A stretch of DNA of 64,000 bases. Origin: Geotoga petraea (GTDB taxonomy: Bacteria > Thermotogota > Thermotogae > Petrotogales > Petrotogaceae). The stretch covers positions 62,001 to 126,000 of the forward strand of contig NZ_FMYV01000006.1 in the NCBI RefSeq assembly GCF_900102615.1. Reading direction: 5' to 3'. Position 1 is the stretch's first letter. Each line of letters opens with the position of its first letter. Under the pieces are notes generated by a model. It worked only from the letters and a program-made list of their open reading frames with translations, was not told where the DNA came from and did not search any database. Made by a program: the position numbers and the translations under genes. Of the stretch, positions 56,573 through 63,887 are shown piece by piece.

Positions 56573-57000
56573 GTAATTCCATTTATAATTAATATCGTAA
56601 TAATTAATCCAGTAATCCCAACACTAGTTGCACTATATATCCAAAGTTTTGCTCGATTAAACTTTAGTGCTTTAGCAATAACACCTATTGTCCAAACACC
56701 TGCTAAAGGAGTTAACAAAAGTATAACCCATGCACCATGCTTTTCTATGCGATTCTCCCATTTTCCATTTAGACTTTTTTCCATGATTTTTTTCATGAAA
56801 TTAAATTTCATTAACCATTCATAGCATATATCCACAAACGGAATAACCATCCAATTTCCTAGTGAAGCCCATAAAAAAGCGTCAAACCAATTTAGCCCGG
56901 CTGCAAAACCTGCAGGTATTGCAATATAAATTTCAAAATAAGGAAAAAAACCTATGAACCAAGTTGAAAATGCTGCTCCAATATACTTAATAATTTCCAA
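56557..57000 (-). CDS. Small multidrug export-like membrane protein, C-terminus altered by IS1380
   Basis: A protein of about 147 residues with about four helices, like the PF06695 'small multi-drug export' family (PYFEIYIAIPAGFAAGLNWFDA, GAWVILLLTPLAGVWTIGVI). TTG at 57000 follows TGGAGG; a TTG at 57018 is also possible. The last residues LNNS and the TAG stop come from the IS1380 end. Without the insertion the frame would continue past GIT for nine residues (PKKCNLTYE) to a TAA just before the arsR operator. It is 31 bp downstream of a TetR gene, its probable regulator. Confidence 0.78.
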   Translation of the reverse strand: MEIIKYIGAAFSTWFIGFFPYFEIYIAIPAGFAAGLNWFDAFLWASLGNWMVIPFVDICYEWLMKFNFMKKIMEKSLNGKWENRIEKHGAWVILLLTPLAGVWTIGVIAKALKFNRAKLWIYSATSVGITGLIITILIINGITLNNS

Positions 57001-57031
57001 AATTAAACCTCCAATCAAGTTTATTTAATTT

Positions 57032-57610
57032 TTAACTGCAAACACCTTTCCAAAAATATCTCCATAAATGATTCAATTTTTCATTACAATTTTGATTTGC
57101 TAATGAATCAATATATAAGTTTTCCAACAACATACGATATACACTTATGGCAGACGTTATCTCTTCTTCTGCCAACATTTTTTGTTTAGCACAATCAATA
57201 AAAATTCGTGATACTGTGTCGTCAATAAAATTATCATATTTTGCTAATAATTTATCTACAAGCGACAACAATTCACTGCTAGATAAAATTGCAACGCGCT
57301 TGCTGAAAGCTATCTCATCAGCGGTTAAAAAATCACTTTCTAGACAGACAGTTTTAAGCAAAATAAAAAGTTGTTCATCTAATGGTTTATCCCTCTCTAC
57401 TTCAAGCAATTGTTTTATAGCAACGATACATTTATCTAGTATTTTTTCACAGGCAATAGTAAATATTTCATTTTTTCCACTATAGTGGGTATAAATAGAA
57501 CCTTTCTTTATGCCAACTTGCTTTGCTAGATAGTCAACAGAAGTTCCTTCAAATCCATTTTCACCAAAGGATTTTATAAATTCTTCAATAATTAAATCTT
57601 TTGTTTTCAT
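57032..57610 (-). CDS. TetR-family transcriptional regulator
   Basis: A 192-residue repressor. The N-terminal helix-turn-helix is FEGTSVDYLAKQVGIKKGSIYTHYSGKNEIF; the C-terminal ligand domain contains cysteines and ends in HLWRYFWKGVCS. It is encoded directly upstream of the small export protein. A perfect 26-bp palindrome 15 bp before its start overlaps the promoter's -10 box, indicating autoregulation and control of the export gene. Inducer unknown, probably a toxic organic compound. Confidence 0.9.
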   Translation of the reverse strand: MKTKDLIIEEFIKSFGENGFEGTSVDYLAKQVGIKKGSIYTHYSGKNEIFTIACEKILDKCIVAIKQLLEVERDKPLDEQLFILLKTVCLESDFLTADEIAFSKRVAILSSSELLSLVDKLLAKYDNFIDDTVSRIFIDCAKQKMLAEEEITSAISVYRMLLENLYIDSLANQNCNEKLNHLWRYFWKGVCS

Positions 57611-57624
57611 AATTCACCATCCTT

Positions 57625-57650
57625 AATACTAACTACCGGTAGTTAGTATT
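57625..57650. promoter_or_regulatory. TetR operator, perfect 26-bp palindrome
   Basis: Left half AATACTAACTACC (57625-57637) followed by its exact complement GGTAGTTAGTATT (57638-57650). It lies between the tetR promoter and start codon and overlaps the -10 box by three bases. Confidence 0.9.
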
Positions 57651-57676
57651 TTATACTAGGTGATTCCATTTGTCAA
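57648..57676 (-). promoter_or_regulatory. tetR promoter
   Basis: On the minus strand TTGACA (57671-57676), 17-bp spacer, TAAAAT (57648-57653), immediately upstream of the palindromic operator. Confidence 0.85.
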
Positions 57677-57708
57677 GTAATAGTGGTGATTTGTATGTGT
57701 CAATACTT

Positions 57709-59282
57709 TGGCGGAAACTTTTCTCTAGAGATGGTAACTCTTCAATTTTAATATTAAAATTGCTCATTCTGTGTGTTTCGTTACCCAAACATTTTCTTCA
57801 GTTGTCCCATTGGACTTGATGTGGAACTATAATTAGCTATTTCACCCATTTTAACCCCTATAGAAGGACGATGAATCTTTTTCAAAACAGCTCTAACAGC
57901 CCCTTTAAATTCAGGGACAATGGTTTGTTCAAATGCAGGTAGTTCCGCTCTCAAAGCTTCTAAAAGAGTTCCGTTTTTACGAGCTGAAATAATGGAAGCT
58001 AAGTTTCCAGCTCCTTTGGCTGAAAATCCACGCCCTTGGCGTTTCATACGGTAACTGTAGGGACGATGATTACTTTCACAAATACCTATTCCATTTTGGA
58101 CAGGTAAGTCTCGCATTTTCAAGGGACAAATACTTTCCCAATTGCGTTCTAAATAAGCCCCTAATAGACGGAGATGCTCTTCTTTCTCAGTTCTTGTTTC
58201 TTCATCTTCTATGCGACTTTCTGTCGTCGCCAATACGCTAAGAACACGTTCTTTATCATAGGCACTCACAGCTTTTCTCATTTCAATAATCATAGGCTTA
58301 TCAAAACTTAACCGTTGGTTTATTTTTTCATTCACATGGTAGGGATCTCTAAAGTGTTCATGCTTTTTGCATTTTCCAATAATCTGCTCAAATTTATCTT
58401 TTTCATACCCGCTGCCGCCATCACTGTTGGATACGATGATTGTTTCCCGAATATCATACATCGCTTCTAACCACTGCCCAGCTCGTTTAAAGGCTTCTTT
58501 ACTAGATACTGTACTTTCAAAAACTTGGGATCCAATAAGGACTGGTCGCTTTTGTTTTCCTACGTACGTCACACCTTCATGAAATTGAACACGATGAAGC
58601 TCAGGATTTTTCTCGCCTCTTCCTTTTAGTAATAACCCGTCGCCTTCAATAAACAGCACAGGCACTTTCCTTTTTTCTTTTTGGGGTGTTTCAATATGAC
58701 TCGGAGCTTCATCCGTCCATTTTTGAACTTTCTCACCTGTTTTTTGAACCATTTTATGAACGGTTGTATGACTTACTTGAAGCGGAGTTAAGAGGTTAAT
58801 GGCATCAGCCGCCTTGCGATACACACCATCGGAGGCAACCTTAGCGGCTTTCATTTCAACTAAAGGTGAATAGCGAATATACTCTTCTAAGCCGATGGCT
58901 TCATCTAATGGTACAATGCTTTTTTCGCCATCTTTTCTCATGCGTCGTCGCCTAATCTCAACAGCCCCGTATGAGAACTGAACGGTACGTTTCATTGTTT
59001 TCTGTATATCGTATCCTTTTTCTTTATAAGTATGAATTAATTCCAAATCAATCATCTCGATTGCTTTGGAAACCAGCTCACACATGACTTTTGGAAGGTA
59101 TTGATCTAATCGTATTTCACTGTCTAATAATGTTTCAGAATCCTTTAATATACTGGCAATTTCTGCTATAATTTGATTCATAAGAAGACCTCTTTTCTGG
59201 ATTTGTGGTTATCTCTAGATTAAGGGTCTTCTTCCTTTTTGTCTACTTTAATTTCTTACCCTACTATTTTACTTTCCGACAA
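57709..59282. mobile_element. ISLre2-family insertion sequence
   Basis: Approximate limits from imperfect terminal repeats (GGCGGAAACTTTT on the left; complement of GTCGGAAAGTAAAA on the right) around one transposase gene. I could not find a convincing target duplication, so the exact ends are uncertain. Confidence 0.7.
57781..59181 (-). CDS. ISLre2-family transposase (UPF0236)
   Basis: A 466-residue protein of the ISLre2/UPF0236 group. Typical segments are RTVQFSYGAVEIRRRRMRKD, VLFIEGDGLLLKGRGEKN, IVSNSDGGSGYEKDKFEQII and ICESNHRPYSYRMKRQGRGFS. The order (N-terminal domain, Asp-containing VEGDG-like core, SDGG, late Glu-containing C-ESNHR) fits a DDE enzyme. ATG 59181 follows AAGAGGTC. Full length. 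Confidence 0.92.
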   Translation of the reverse strand: MNQIIAEIASILKDSETLLDSEIRLDQYLPKVMCELVSKAIEMIDLELIHTYKEKGYDIQKTMKRTVQFSYGAVEIRRRRMRKDGEKSIVPLDEAIGLEEYIRYSPLVEMKAAKVASDGVYRKAADAINLLTPLQVSHTTVHKMVQKTGEKVQKWTDEAPSHIETPQKEKRKVPVLFIEGDGLLLKGRGEKNPELHRVQFHEGVTYVGKQKRPVLIGSQVFESTVSSKEAFKRAGQWLEAMYDIRETIIVSNSDGGSGYEKDKFEQIIGKCKKHEHFRDPYHVNEKINQRLSFDKPMIIEMRKAVSAYDKERVLSVLATTESRIEDEETRTEKEEHLRLLGAYLERNWESICPLKMRDLPVQNGIGICESNHRPYSYRMKRQGRGFSAKGAGNLASIISARKNGTLLEALRAELPAFEQTIVPEFKGAVRAVLKKIHRPSIGVKMGEIANYSSTSSPMGQLKKMFG

Positions 59283-59306
59283 CTATTTTACACATAGTTC
59301 TTTGGA

Positions 59307-61253
59307 TTATTCTACATTAGTCAATGGAATATCACTTGCATTGTTTTTAGTTCTTATACCTTCTTTTTTCCATTGATATCTACGAAGGAACATTGCGTTT
59401 GCAATGATAATCAAGGCACTTCCTTCATTTATAATTAAACCTAATGTAAGAGGCATGACTCCGATCAAGGCAGTCACAACAAGGAACGCAACTATCGCTA
59501 ACGAAATAGCAATATTTTGGTCTATTTTAGAAACTGTCTTTTTACTTAATTTTAGTGTATATACTAGTTGATCTAAATTATCCTGCATTAAAGCAATATC
59601 TGCTGTCTCTAGTGCAACGTCTGTTCCTTGAACTCCCATTGCAATACCTACATCAGCCTGAGCCAGTGCTGGTGCATCATTTACACCATCTCCTACCATC
59701 GCTACCTGCCCATACTGTTTTTGCAATTCTTTCACTGCGTTAATCTTATCTTCTGGAAGGAGTTCTGCTCTTACTTCATCAACGCCAAGTTCTTTACCAA
59801 TTGCTTCACCTGTTAGTCTATTATCACCTGTTAGCATAACAACCTTTTTCACACCAGCTTCTTTCAAACTTTGAATAGCTTGTTTTGCATTTTCTTTGGG
59901 TCTATCAGCTACTGCAATCATCCCAAGTACTTCATTGGCAGTTCCTAAGAGCATGACAGTTTTCCCTTGTCCTTGCAGCTTTTCAATTTGCATGACGTGG
60001 TCTTTATTTATGTTTACTTTTAATTCGTTAAACAAGCGTGGATTTCCAATGTAGTAATTATTTCCGTTAATCTTACCTTTTGCCCCACGACCTGTAAGTG
60101 AATCGAATTCTTCTACATCTGGAATTGTAATCTTTTTGTTTAATGTTTCTTCCATAATCGCATCAGCTAAAGGATGTTCGGATTGTTTTTCAAGCGCACC
60201 AGCAATCTCCAATAATTGCTTATTTGAAAGGTCTGATACCGTTACAAGATCCGTGACCGAAGGCTTTCCAACTGTCAAGGTTCCTGTTTTATCAAATGCC
60301 ACAACTTGAGTACTACCAGCTGATTCTATATAAATACCGCCTTTAACCATTACTCCACTTCGAGCTGCCGTTCCAATGCCAGTAACGACTGCGACTGGCA
60401 CAGACAGTACTAATCCACAAGAACAAGAAACGACTAGTACCACTAAAGCTCTATATAACCATTCATCAAAAGGTTGACCAAAGAAAAGGGGAGGTACAAT
60501 AGCCACAATGATCGCTAATACAAACATGGCTGGCGTGTAAATGGCACCAAATTTCTCACTGAACCGCTGTCCTTTCCCTTTTTTCATTTGTGCGCCCTCT
60601 ACTAATTTAATAATTTGGGCTAGGGTTGTATCTTGAGCAAGTTTAGTCACTTCTATTTCCAATGCACCACGTTCATTTAATGTTGAAGCAAATACCTCAT
60701 CTCCTAATTGTTTTGATACAGGTATTGACTCTCCAGTAATGGAAGCTTGATCAACTGTAGTTGAACCTTTAGTGACTACACCATCAACTGGTATTTTTTC
60801 TCCGGGACGTACCAGAACGATATCTCTGATTTCCACTTGTTCTGTCAATATACGCATTTGACGACCATTTCGAATGACTGTTGCTTCACTAGGGGCTAAT
60901 TCAACTAATGCTCTAATTGCATTTCTGGCTTTATCTGATGCGTATGATTCCATTAATTCACCTAAAGAGAAAATAACGACAAGCCCCGCAGCTTCTCCCC
61001 ATAATCCTAGATAAATAGCTCCAATTACTGCCGCAATATGCAATGTATTAATGGAGGGACTTCCATTTCTTAATTCAACCCATGCACTTCTTGCTGGATA
61101 GATCCCTCCAACAACAATTGCAATACTATATAAAATAATCGCCCACATTTCAGGTAGACCGAATCCAATTTCTGCAATCAGTGTAAATGCTGTGACGGTT
61201 GCGGCAATAATCAACAGTATTGTCCTTGGGTGTTTATACCACCTTGTATTCAT
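59307..61253 (-). CDS. Heavy-metal P1B-type ATPase with CSC in place of CPC
   Basis: A 648-residue efflux pump, probably for Cd2+/Zn2+/Pb2+ or Co2+. It has no N-terminal HMA domain; the first helices start at residue 10. Actuator TGES is in QASITGESIPVSKQ, the phosphorylation site in AFDKTGTLTVGKP, the HP motif in SEHPLADAI and the hinge in GDGVNDAPALAQADVGIAMG. The ion-binding helix-6 motif reads SCSCGLVLSVPVAVV: TGT-TCT-TGT encodes Cys-Ser-Cys where CPC is expected. An HMA protein is encoded upstream, now separated by an IS3 element. GGGGA precedes ATG. Confidence 0.9.
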   Translation of the reverse strand: MNTRWYKHPRTILLIIAATVTAFTLIAEIGFGLPEMWAIILYSIAIVVGGIYPARSAWVELRNGSPSINTLHIAAVIGAIYLGLWGEAAGLVVIFSLGELMESYASDKARNAIRALVELAPSEATVIRNGRQMRILTEQVEIRDIVLVRPGEKIPVDGVVTKGSTTVDQASITGESIPVSKQLGDEVFASTLNERGALEIEVTKLAQDTTLAQIIKLVEGAQMKKGKGQRFSEKFGAIYTPAMFVLAIIVAIVPPLFFGQPFDEWLYRALVVLVVSCSCGLVLSVPVAVVTGIGTAARSGVMVKGGIYIESAGSTQVVAFDKTGTLTVGKPSVTDLVTVSDLSNKQLLEIAGALEKQSEHPLADAIMEETLNKKITIPDVEEFDSLTGRGAKGKINGNNYYIGNPRLFNELKVNINKDHVMQIEKLQGQGKTVMLLGTANEVLGMIAVADRPKENAKQAIQSLKEAGVKKVVMLTGDNRLTGEAIGKELGVDEVRAELLPEDKINAVKELQKQYGQVAMVGDGVNDAPALAQADVGIAMGVQGTDVALETADIALMQDNLDQLVYTLKLSKKTVSKIDQNIAISLAIVAFLVVTALIGVMPLTLGLIINEGSALIIIANAMFLRRYQWKKEGIRTKNNASDIPLTNVE

Positions 61254-61386
61254 TTCTGTGTTCCCCTGAACTGACCCCTGTCAAGTAGACAGATAAAAAA
61301 ATAAGTTTTTTTGAGACTAGAATTATCTAGTCTTTTTTTAATTACAAAATACAAATATTTTTTTACAGTTAGCTATTTTTTGTCTC

Positions 61387-61440
61387 TTTGCCTTAGGATA
61401 TATAATCGGGATTCATCCCGATTATATATCCTAAGGCAAA
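61387..61440. repeat. 54-bp near-perfect palindrome in the IS3 3' region
   Basis: 26-bp arms (61387-61412 and 61415-61440), beginning TTTGCCTTAGGATATATAAT, around a 2-nt centre TC. No T tract follows on either strand. It lies between the orfB stop and the IS end. Confidence 0.9.
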
Positions 61441-61498
61441 AGTGTCATCACTTAACGAACTGCAACAACTTTAGTCATTTTAAAATCTAATAAACTAT

Positions 61499-62317
61499 CT
61501 ATTTAGTATTCACTGGTATCTTTAACCCCATAGACAAAGAAACCCGTTTTGAGTTATAGAATTCAATGTAAGTATTAATAGCATCCTCTAGGTCTTCAAA
61601 AGTTTCAAAGTGCTTTCTTCTATAACATTCATCCTTAAGGATGCCCCAGAAACTTTCCATAGGCCCGTTATCAATACAATAGCCTGGTCTCGACATACTT
61701 TGTATAACCTCATTTCTCTTTATATATTCTTTGAACCAATGGGAAGTATACTGATAACCACGATCACTATGTATCAAGGTCTTATTTGGTAACAGTTGAC
61801 CTTCAATTTGCTTAAATGTTTCAGCTACGAGGTGGTTGTTATTGGAAATTCCTAATTTCCACGCAATAATTTTCTTCTCACCATAATCCAAAACTGCACT
61901 CAAATAGGCTTTAGAGTGGTTATTGTATTTTAATTCTGTTACATCAGTTAACAGGACTTCATTTGCTTTATACATTTTTTTGAATTCGCGATTTAACACA
62001 TTTTCAGCTACATTTTGTGGTTTATGCGGTTTATAGTGGTATCGTTTCTTACGAATAACTGATTTTATACCTAAATGAGTCATTACTCTGTATACACATT
62101 TATGATTAGCTTTCTCCTCACAATAGTGATTTAAATAAATCGTCATTCTCCTATATCCATATATACCATTAACTTCTTCATTCACGTCAATAATTGTCTT
62201 CATGATATTATTTAAGCGTATTTCCTCAGCCGTCGGCTTTCGTTTTAACCACTTATAATATCCAGCACGACTAACCCCTAATACCTGACATAAAAGAGTT
62301 ATTTTGAATCCTTTTTC
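61499..62317 (-). CDS. IS3-family transposase OrfB (made by -1 frameshift from OrfA)
   Basis: The catalytic rve integrase-like domain: LLTDVTEL, LIHSDRGYQYTS and NGPMESFWGILKDE supply D, D and E. The first in-frame ATG (62203) would give only 234 residues, missing the HTH_21 part (FKITLLCQVLGVSRAGYYKWLKRK) that is encoded upstream without a start codon. It is therefore made as an OrfA-OrfB fusion through a -1 shift at the A-rich site near 62311-62317. Intact. Confidence 0.88.
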   Translation of the reverse strand, partial: EKGFKITLLCQVLGVSRAGYYKWLKRKPTAEEIRLNNIMKTIIDVNEEVNGIYGYRRMTIYLNHYCEEKANHKCVYRVMTHLGIKSVIRKKRYHYKPHKPQNVAENVLNREFKKMYKANEVLLTDVTELKYNNHSKAYLSAVLDYGEKKIIAWKLGISNNNHLVAETFKQIEGQLLPNKTLIHSDRGYQYTSHWFKEYIKRNEVIQSMSRPGYCIDNGPMESFWGILKDECYRRKHFETFEDLEDAINTYIEFYNSKRVSLSMGLKIPVNTK

Positions 62318-63051
62318 TTTGAGGCAGGAGATGGTTTGAAATTCCGCTTCATATCGTGCTCTTTTAATATCGACCCTCTTTCTATCTCCTCGAGCTTTTT
62401 TAATACCGCATTCTCTGTTTTTAAGTACTCATTTTTAGCTTTTAAAGCAGCTATTTCTGTACGTAACTGTTCAGTTTCAGTTTGAATCGTAGAAGGTTTT
62501 CGGCGTCCTCGCCCATCTATTAGGCCTTCACTTCCATGTTTTTTATATTTTTGAACCCATGAGTAAACGTTATTATAAGATACTTGATATTTTTTGGCTG
62601 TTTGCACATATGATAAGTTATTGGATAAACAATCCTTGACAATTTCTATTCGCTCACTGGTCGTTGTTTTTCTCATTTTCATAGTGTACACCTCGGGTTT
62701 CGTACTGTAACTCTTACTACTTTTACCCTCAGTATACTTCATTATCCAATAACTTACAGTTGATACAGCAGGAACATTGAATCTTAGTGTTAGATCTCGA
62801 AGAGATCCCTCATCATTTAAATAAGCATTAACTACCTTTTGTTTAAATTCTTCAGAATATATATTATTTAATTTTCTAGGTTTCAAGGCCTCTAAACCAT
62901 ACTTTCGATATTTATTAACATATTGATAGAATATTGTATTATGTATCGATAACCCATACTCTTTTACCAAAGTTGGATAATTTATACCATCTTTGATGAA
63001 CATCAGAATATATTTTTCTAACACATCTGCAGAATATACTTTTCTATTCAT
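62299..63051 (-). CDS. IS3-family transposase OrfA
   Basis: A 250-residue DNA-binding protein with helix-turn-helix units (YPTLVKEYGLSIHNTIFYQYV, SLRDLTLRFNVPAVSTVSYWI, SYVQTAKKYQVSYNNVYSWV) and a C-terminal leucine-zipper-like coil (RTEIAALKAKNEYLKTENAVLKKL). Three helix-turn-helix units make it longer than most IS3 OrfA proteins. It ends 19 bp downstream of the overlap with the orfB frame; G-AAA-AAG at the overlap is the likely slippery site. Confidence 0.9.
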   Translation of the reverse strand: MNRKVYSADVLEKYILMFIKDGINYPTLVKEYGLSIHNTIFYQYVNKYRKYGLEALKPRKLNNIYSEEFKQKVVNAYLNDEGSLRDLTLRFNVPAVSTVSYWIMKYTEGKSSKSYSTKPEVYTMKMRKTTTSERIEIVKDCLSNNLSYVQTAKKYQVSYNNVYSWVQKYKKHGSEGLIDGRGRRKPSTIQTETEQLRTEIAALKAKNEYLKTENAVLKKLEEIERGSILKEHDMKRNFKPSPASKKKDSK

Positions 63052-63254
63052 AAAAAAATCCCCTCTAAAGTAGACTTATTTTATTAAGTGTCTACTTTAG
63101 GGGGAGCATATCACCCCCTTATTTATGTTCCATTTTTAAAATGTAATCAAAAAAATTGATATGTTTTTATTCATTTGATAGGAAAAGATAAATTAAATAC
63201 TAAACCCCACTCAAAAGTTAATTAAAGGGATAACATTAAGTGGAAAAACTGGAG

Positions 63255-63473
63255 TTATTTAACTACAGGGTGACCTACTTTTTTTAATTTATCAGCAATG
63301 TCGTCAAGAGTTACTCTGGAATCATCATAAGTTACAGTTAATTTTTCCGCAAAAAAGTTAGCCTCTGTACTTTGAATTCCCTTTAATTTTTTCAAAGCTT
63401 TTTCAACTGTTGTTGCACATGAAGGGCAATCCAAACCTTCCACTTTTAGAACATCAGTTTTTGCTGAATTCAT
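63255..63473 (-). CDS. HMA-domain metallochaperone (CopZ-like)
   Basis: A 72-residue protein consisting of a single heavy-metal-associated domain. The metal motif is GLDCPSCATTVEKAL (C-x2-C). Many P1B ATPases carry this domain at their N-terminus; the ATPase at 59307-61253 lacks one, so this could serve as its detached metal donor. ATG follows AGGGAGGA. Its promoter carries the same operator as the arsR-metallothionein unit. An IS3 element now lies downstream between it and the ATPase. Confidence 0.9.
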   Translation of the reverse strand: MNSAKTDVLKVEGLDCPSCATTVEKALKKLKGIQSTEANFFAEKLTVTYDDSRVTLDDIADKLKKVGHPVVK

Positions 63474-63532
63474 TTTAAATTCCTCCCTTTTATTTAAGTA
63501 AAACGATAATACTTTTTATTACCAATTTCACA

Positions 63533-63566
63533 ATTACATTGTATAGTGTAATAGTATTGTTGTCAA
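63533..63566 (-). promoter_or_regulatory. Promoter and metal operator of the HMA gene
   Basis: On the minus strand TTGACA (63561-63566), 17 bp, TACAAT (63538-63543), with palindrome ATTACA-N8-TGTAAT at 63533-63552 across the -10 box. It matches the arsR site in half-sites, spacing and position. Confidence 0.87.
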
Positions 63567-63855
63567 TTCCTATATCTTATATTAATGACTGTCCTTTAAT
63601 TAATCTGCTACATAGGTACAAATACAATAATTCGAATACCTCGATACAGTATAAGTCATAACAATAAGGTCTGTTTTCCAGTATGTCACACACTTTTTCC
63701 ATGTATTGTGCCATAAATTTTCTTAGCTCTTGTTCGTTAGACTATTTTAACTTTCTCACGTATCTCTCGTATTTAATTGATACATTTATGACACTTAGTA
63801 TTCCACCAGATATTCCGATTTGAACACTAATTATTTTTAAACTTTAAAAAGATAA
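63567..63855. other. Non-coding stretch before the right end of the element
   Basis: About 290 bases without a convincing gene, promoter or hairpin. It may be the remnant of the right side of the ISL3 element or of a second, decayed IS. Confidence 0.5.
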
Positions 63856-63879
63856 TTCCACTATAAAATCCGAAGACCC
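63856..63879. repeat. Right terminal inverted repeat of the ISL3-bounded element
   Basis: 24 bp ending in ATAAAATCCGAAGACCC; complement of the left end at 52697-52720 with two mismatches. Confidence 0.9.
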
Positions 63880-63887
63880 TTAATTTT
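63880..63887. repeat. 8-bp target-site duplication, right copy
   Basis: TTAATTTT immediately after the right inverted repeat; identical to 52689-52696. Confidence 0.92.

Larger units (their letters stand above)
61272..63108. mobile_element. IS3-family (IS150-like) insertion sequence
   Basis: Contains orfA and orfB on the minus strand. Imperfect terminal repeats start TGACCCCTGTCAAGTAGACA at 61272 and, as complement, TGCTCCCCCTAAAGTAGACA at 63108 (15 of 20 match). No short target duplication is visible. It lies between the HMA gene and the P1B ATPase gene and would cut an operon of the two. Confidence 0.78.
52697..63879. mobile_element. 11,183-bp ISL3-bounded heavy-metal resistance element
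   Basis: Both outer ends carry the same 24-bp inverted repeat type (GGGTATTCGGATTTTATGG... on the left, GGGTCTTCGGATTTTATAG... on the right strand; 22/24 match) and an exact 8-bp target duplication. An ISL3-family transposase gene lies beside the left end; no second transposase copy is beside the right end. Cargo: metallothionein, ArsR regulator, TetR regulator with small export protein, P1B ATPase and HMA chaperone, plus IS1380, ISLre2 and IS3 elements. Codon use and base composition are less A/T-biased than in the flanks, and the proteins look like those of Firmicutes. Confidence 0.9.

Noticed and set aside
61272..63108. Short target duplication for the IS3 element
   Set aside because: Flanking bases (AAC on the left, TAT on the right) do not match, so either the ends are misplaced or one flank has been rearranged.
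52697..63879. Possibility that the window is a chimeric assembly joining a Thermotogota contig to a Firmicutes contig
   Set aside because: Thermotogota-like sequence lies on both sides, the ends are matching inverted repeats with an exact 8-bp duplication, and the host gene frame is restored on removal; an assembly error would not produce this.
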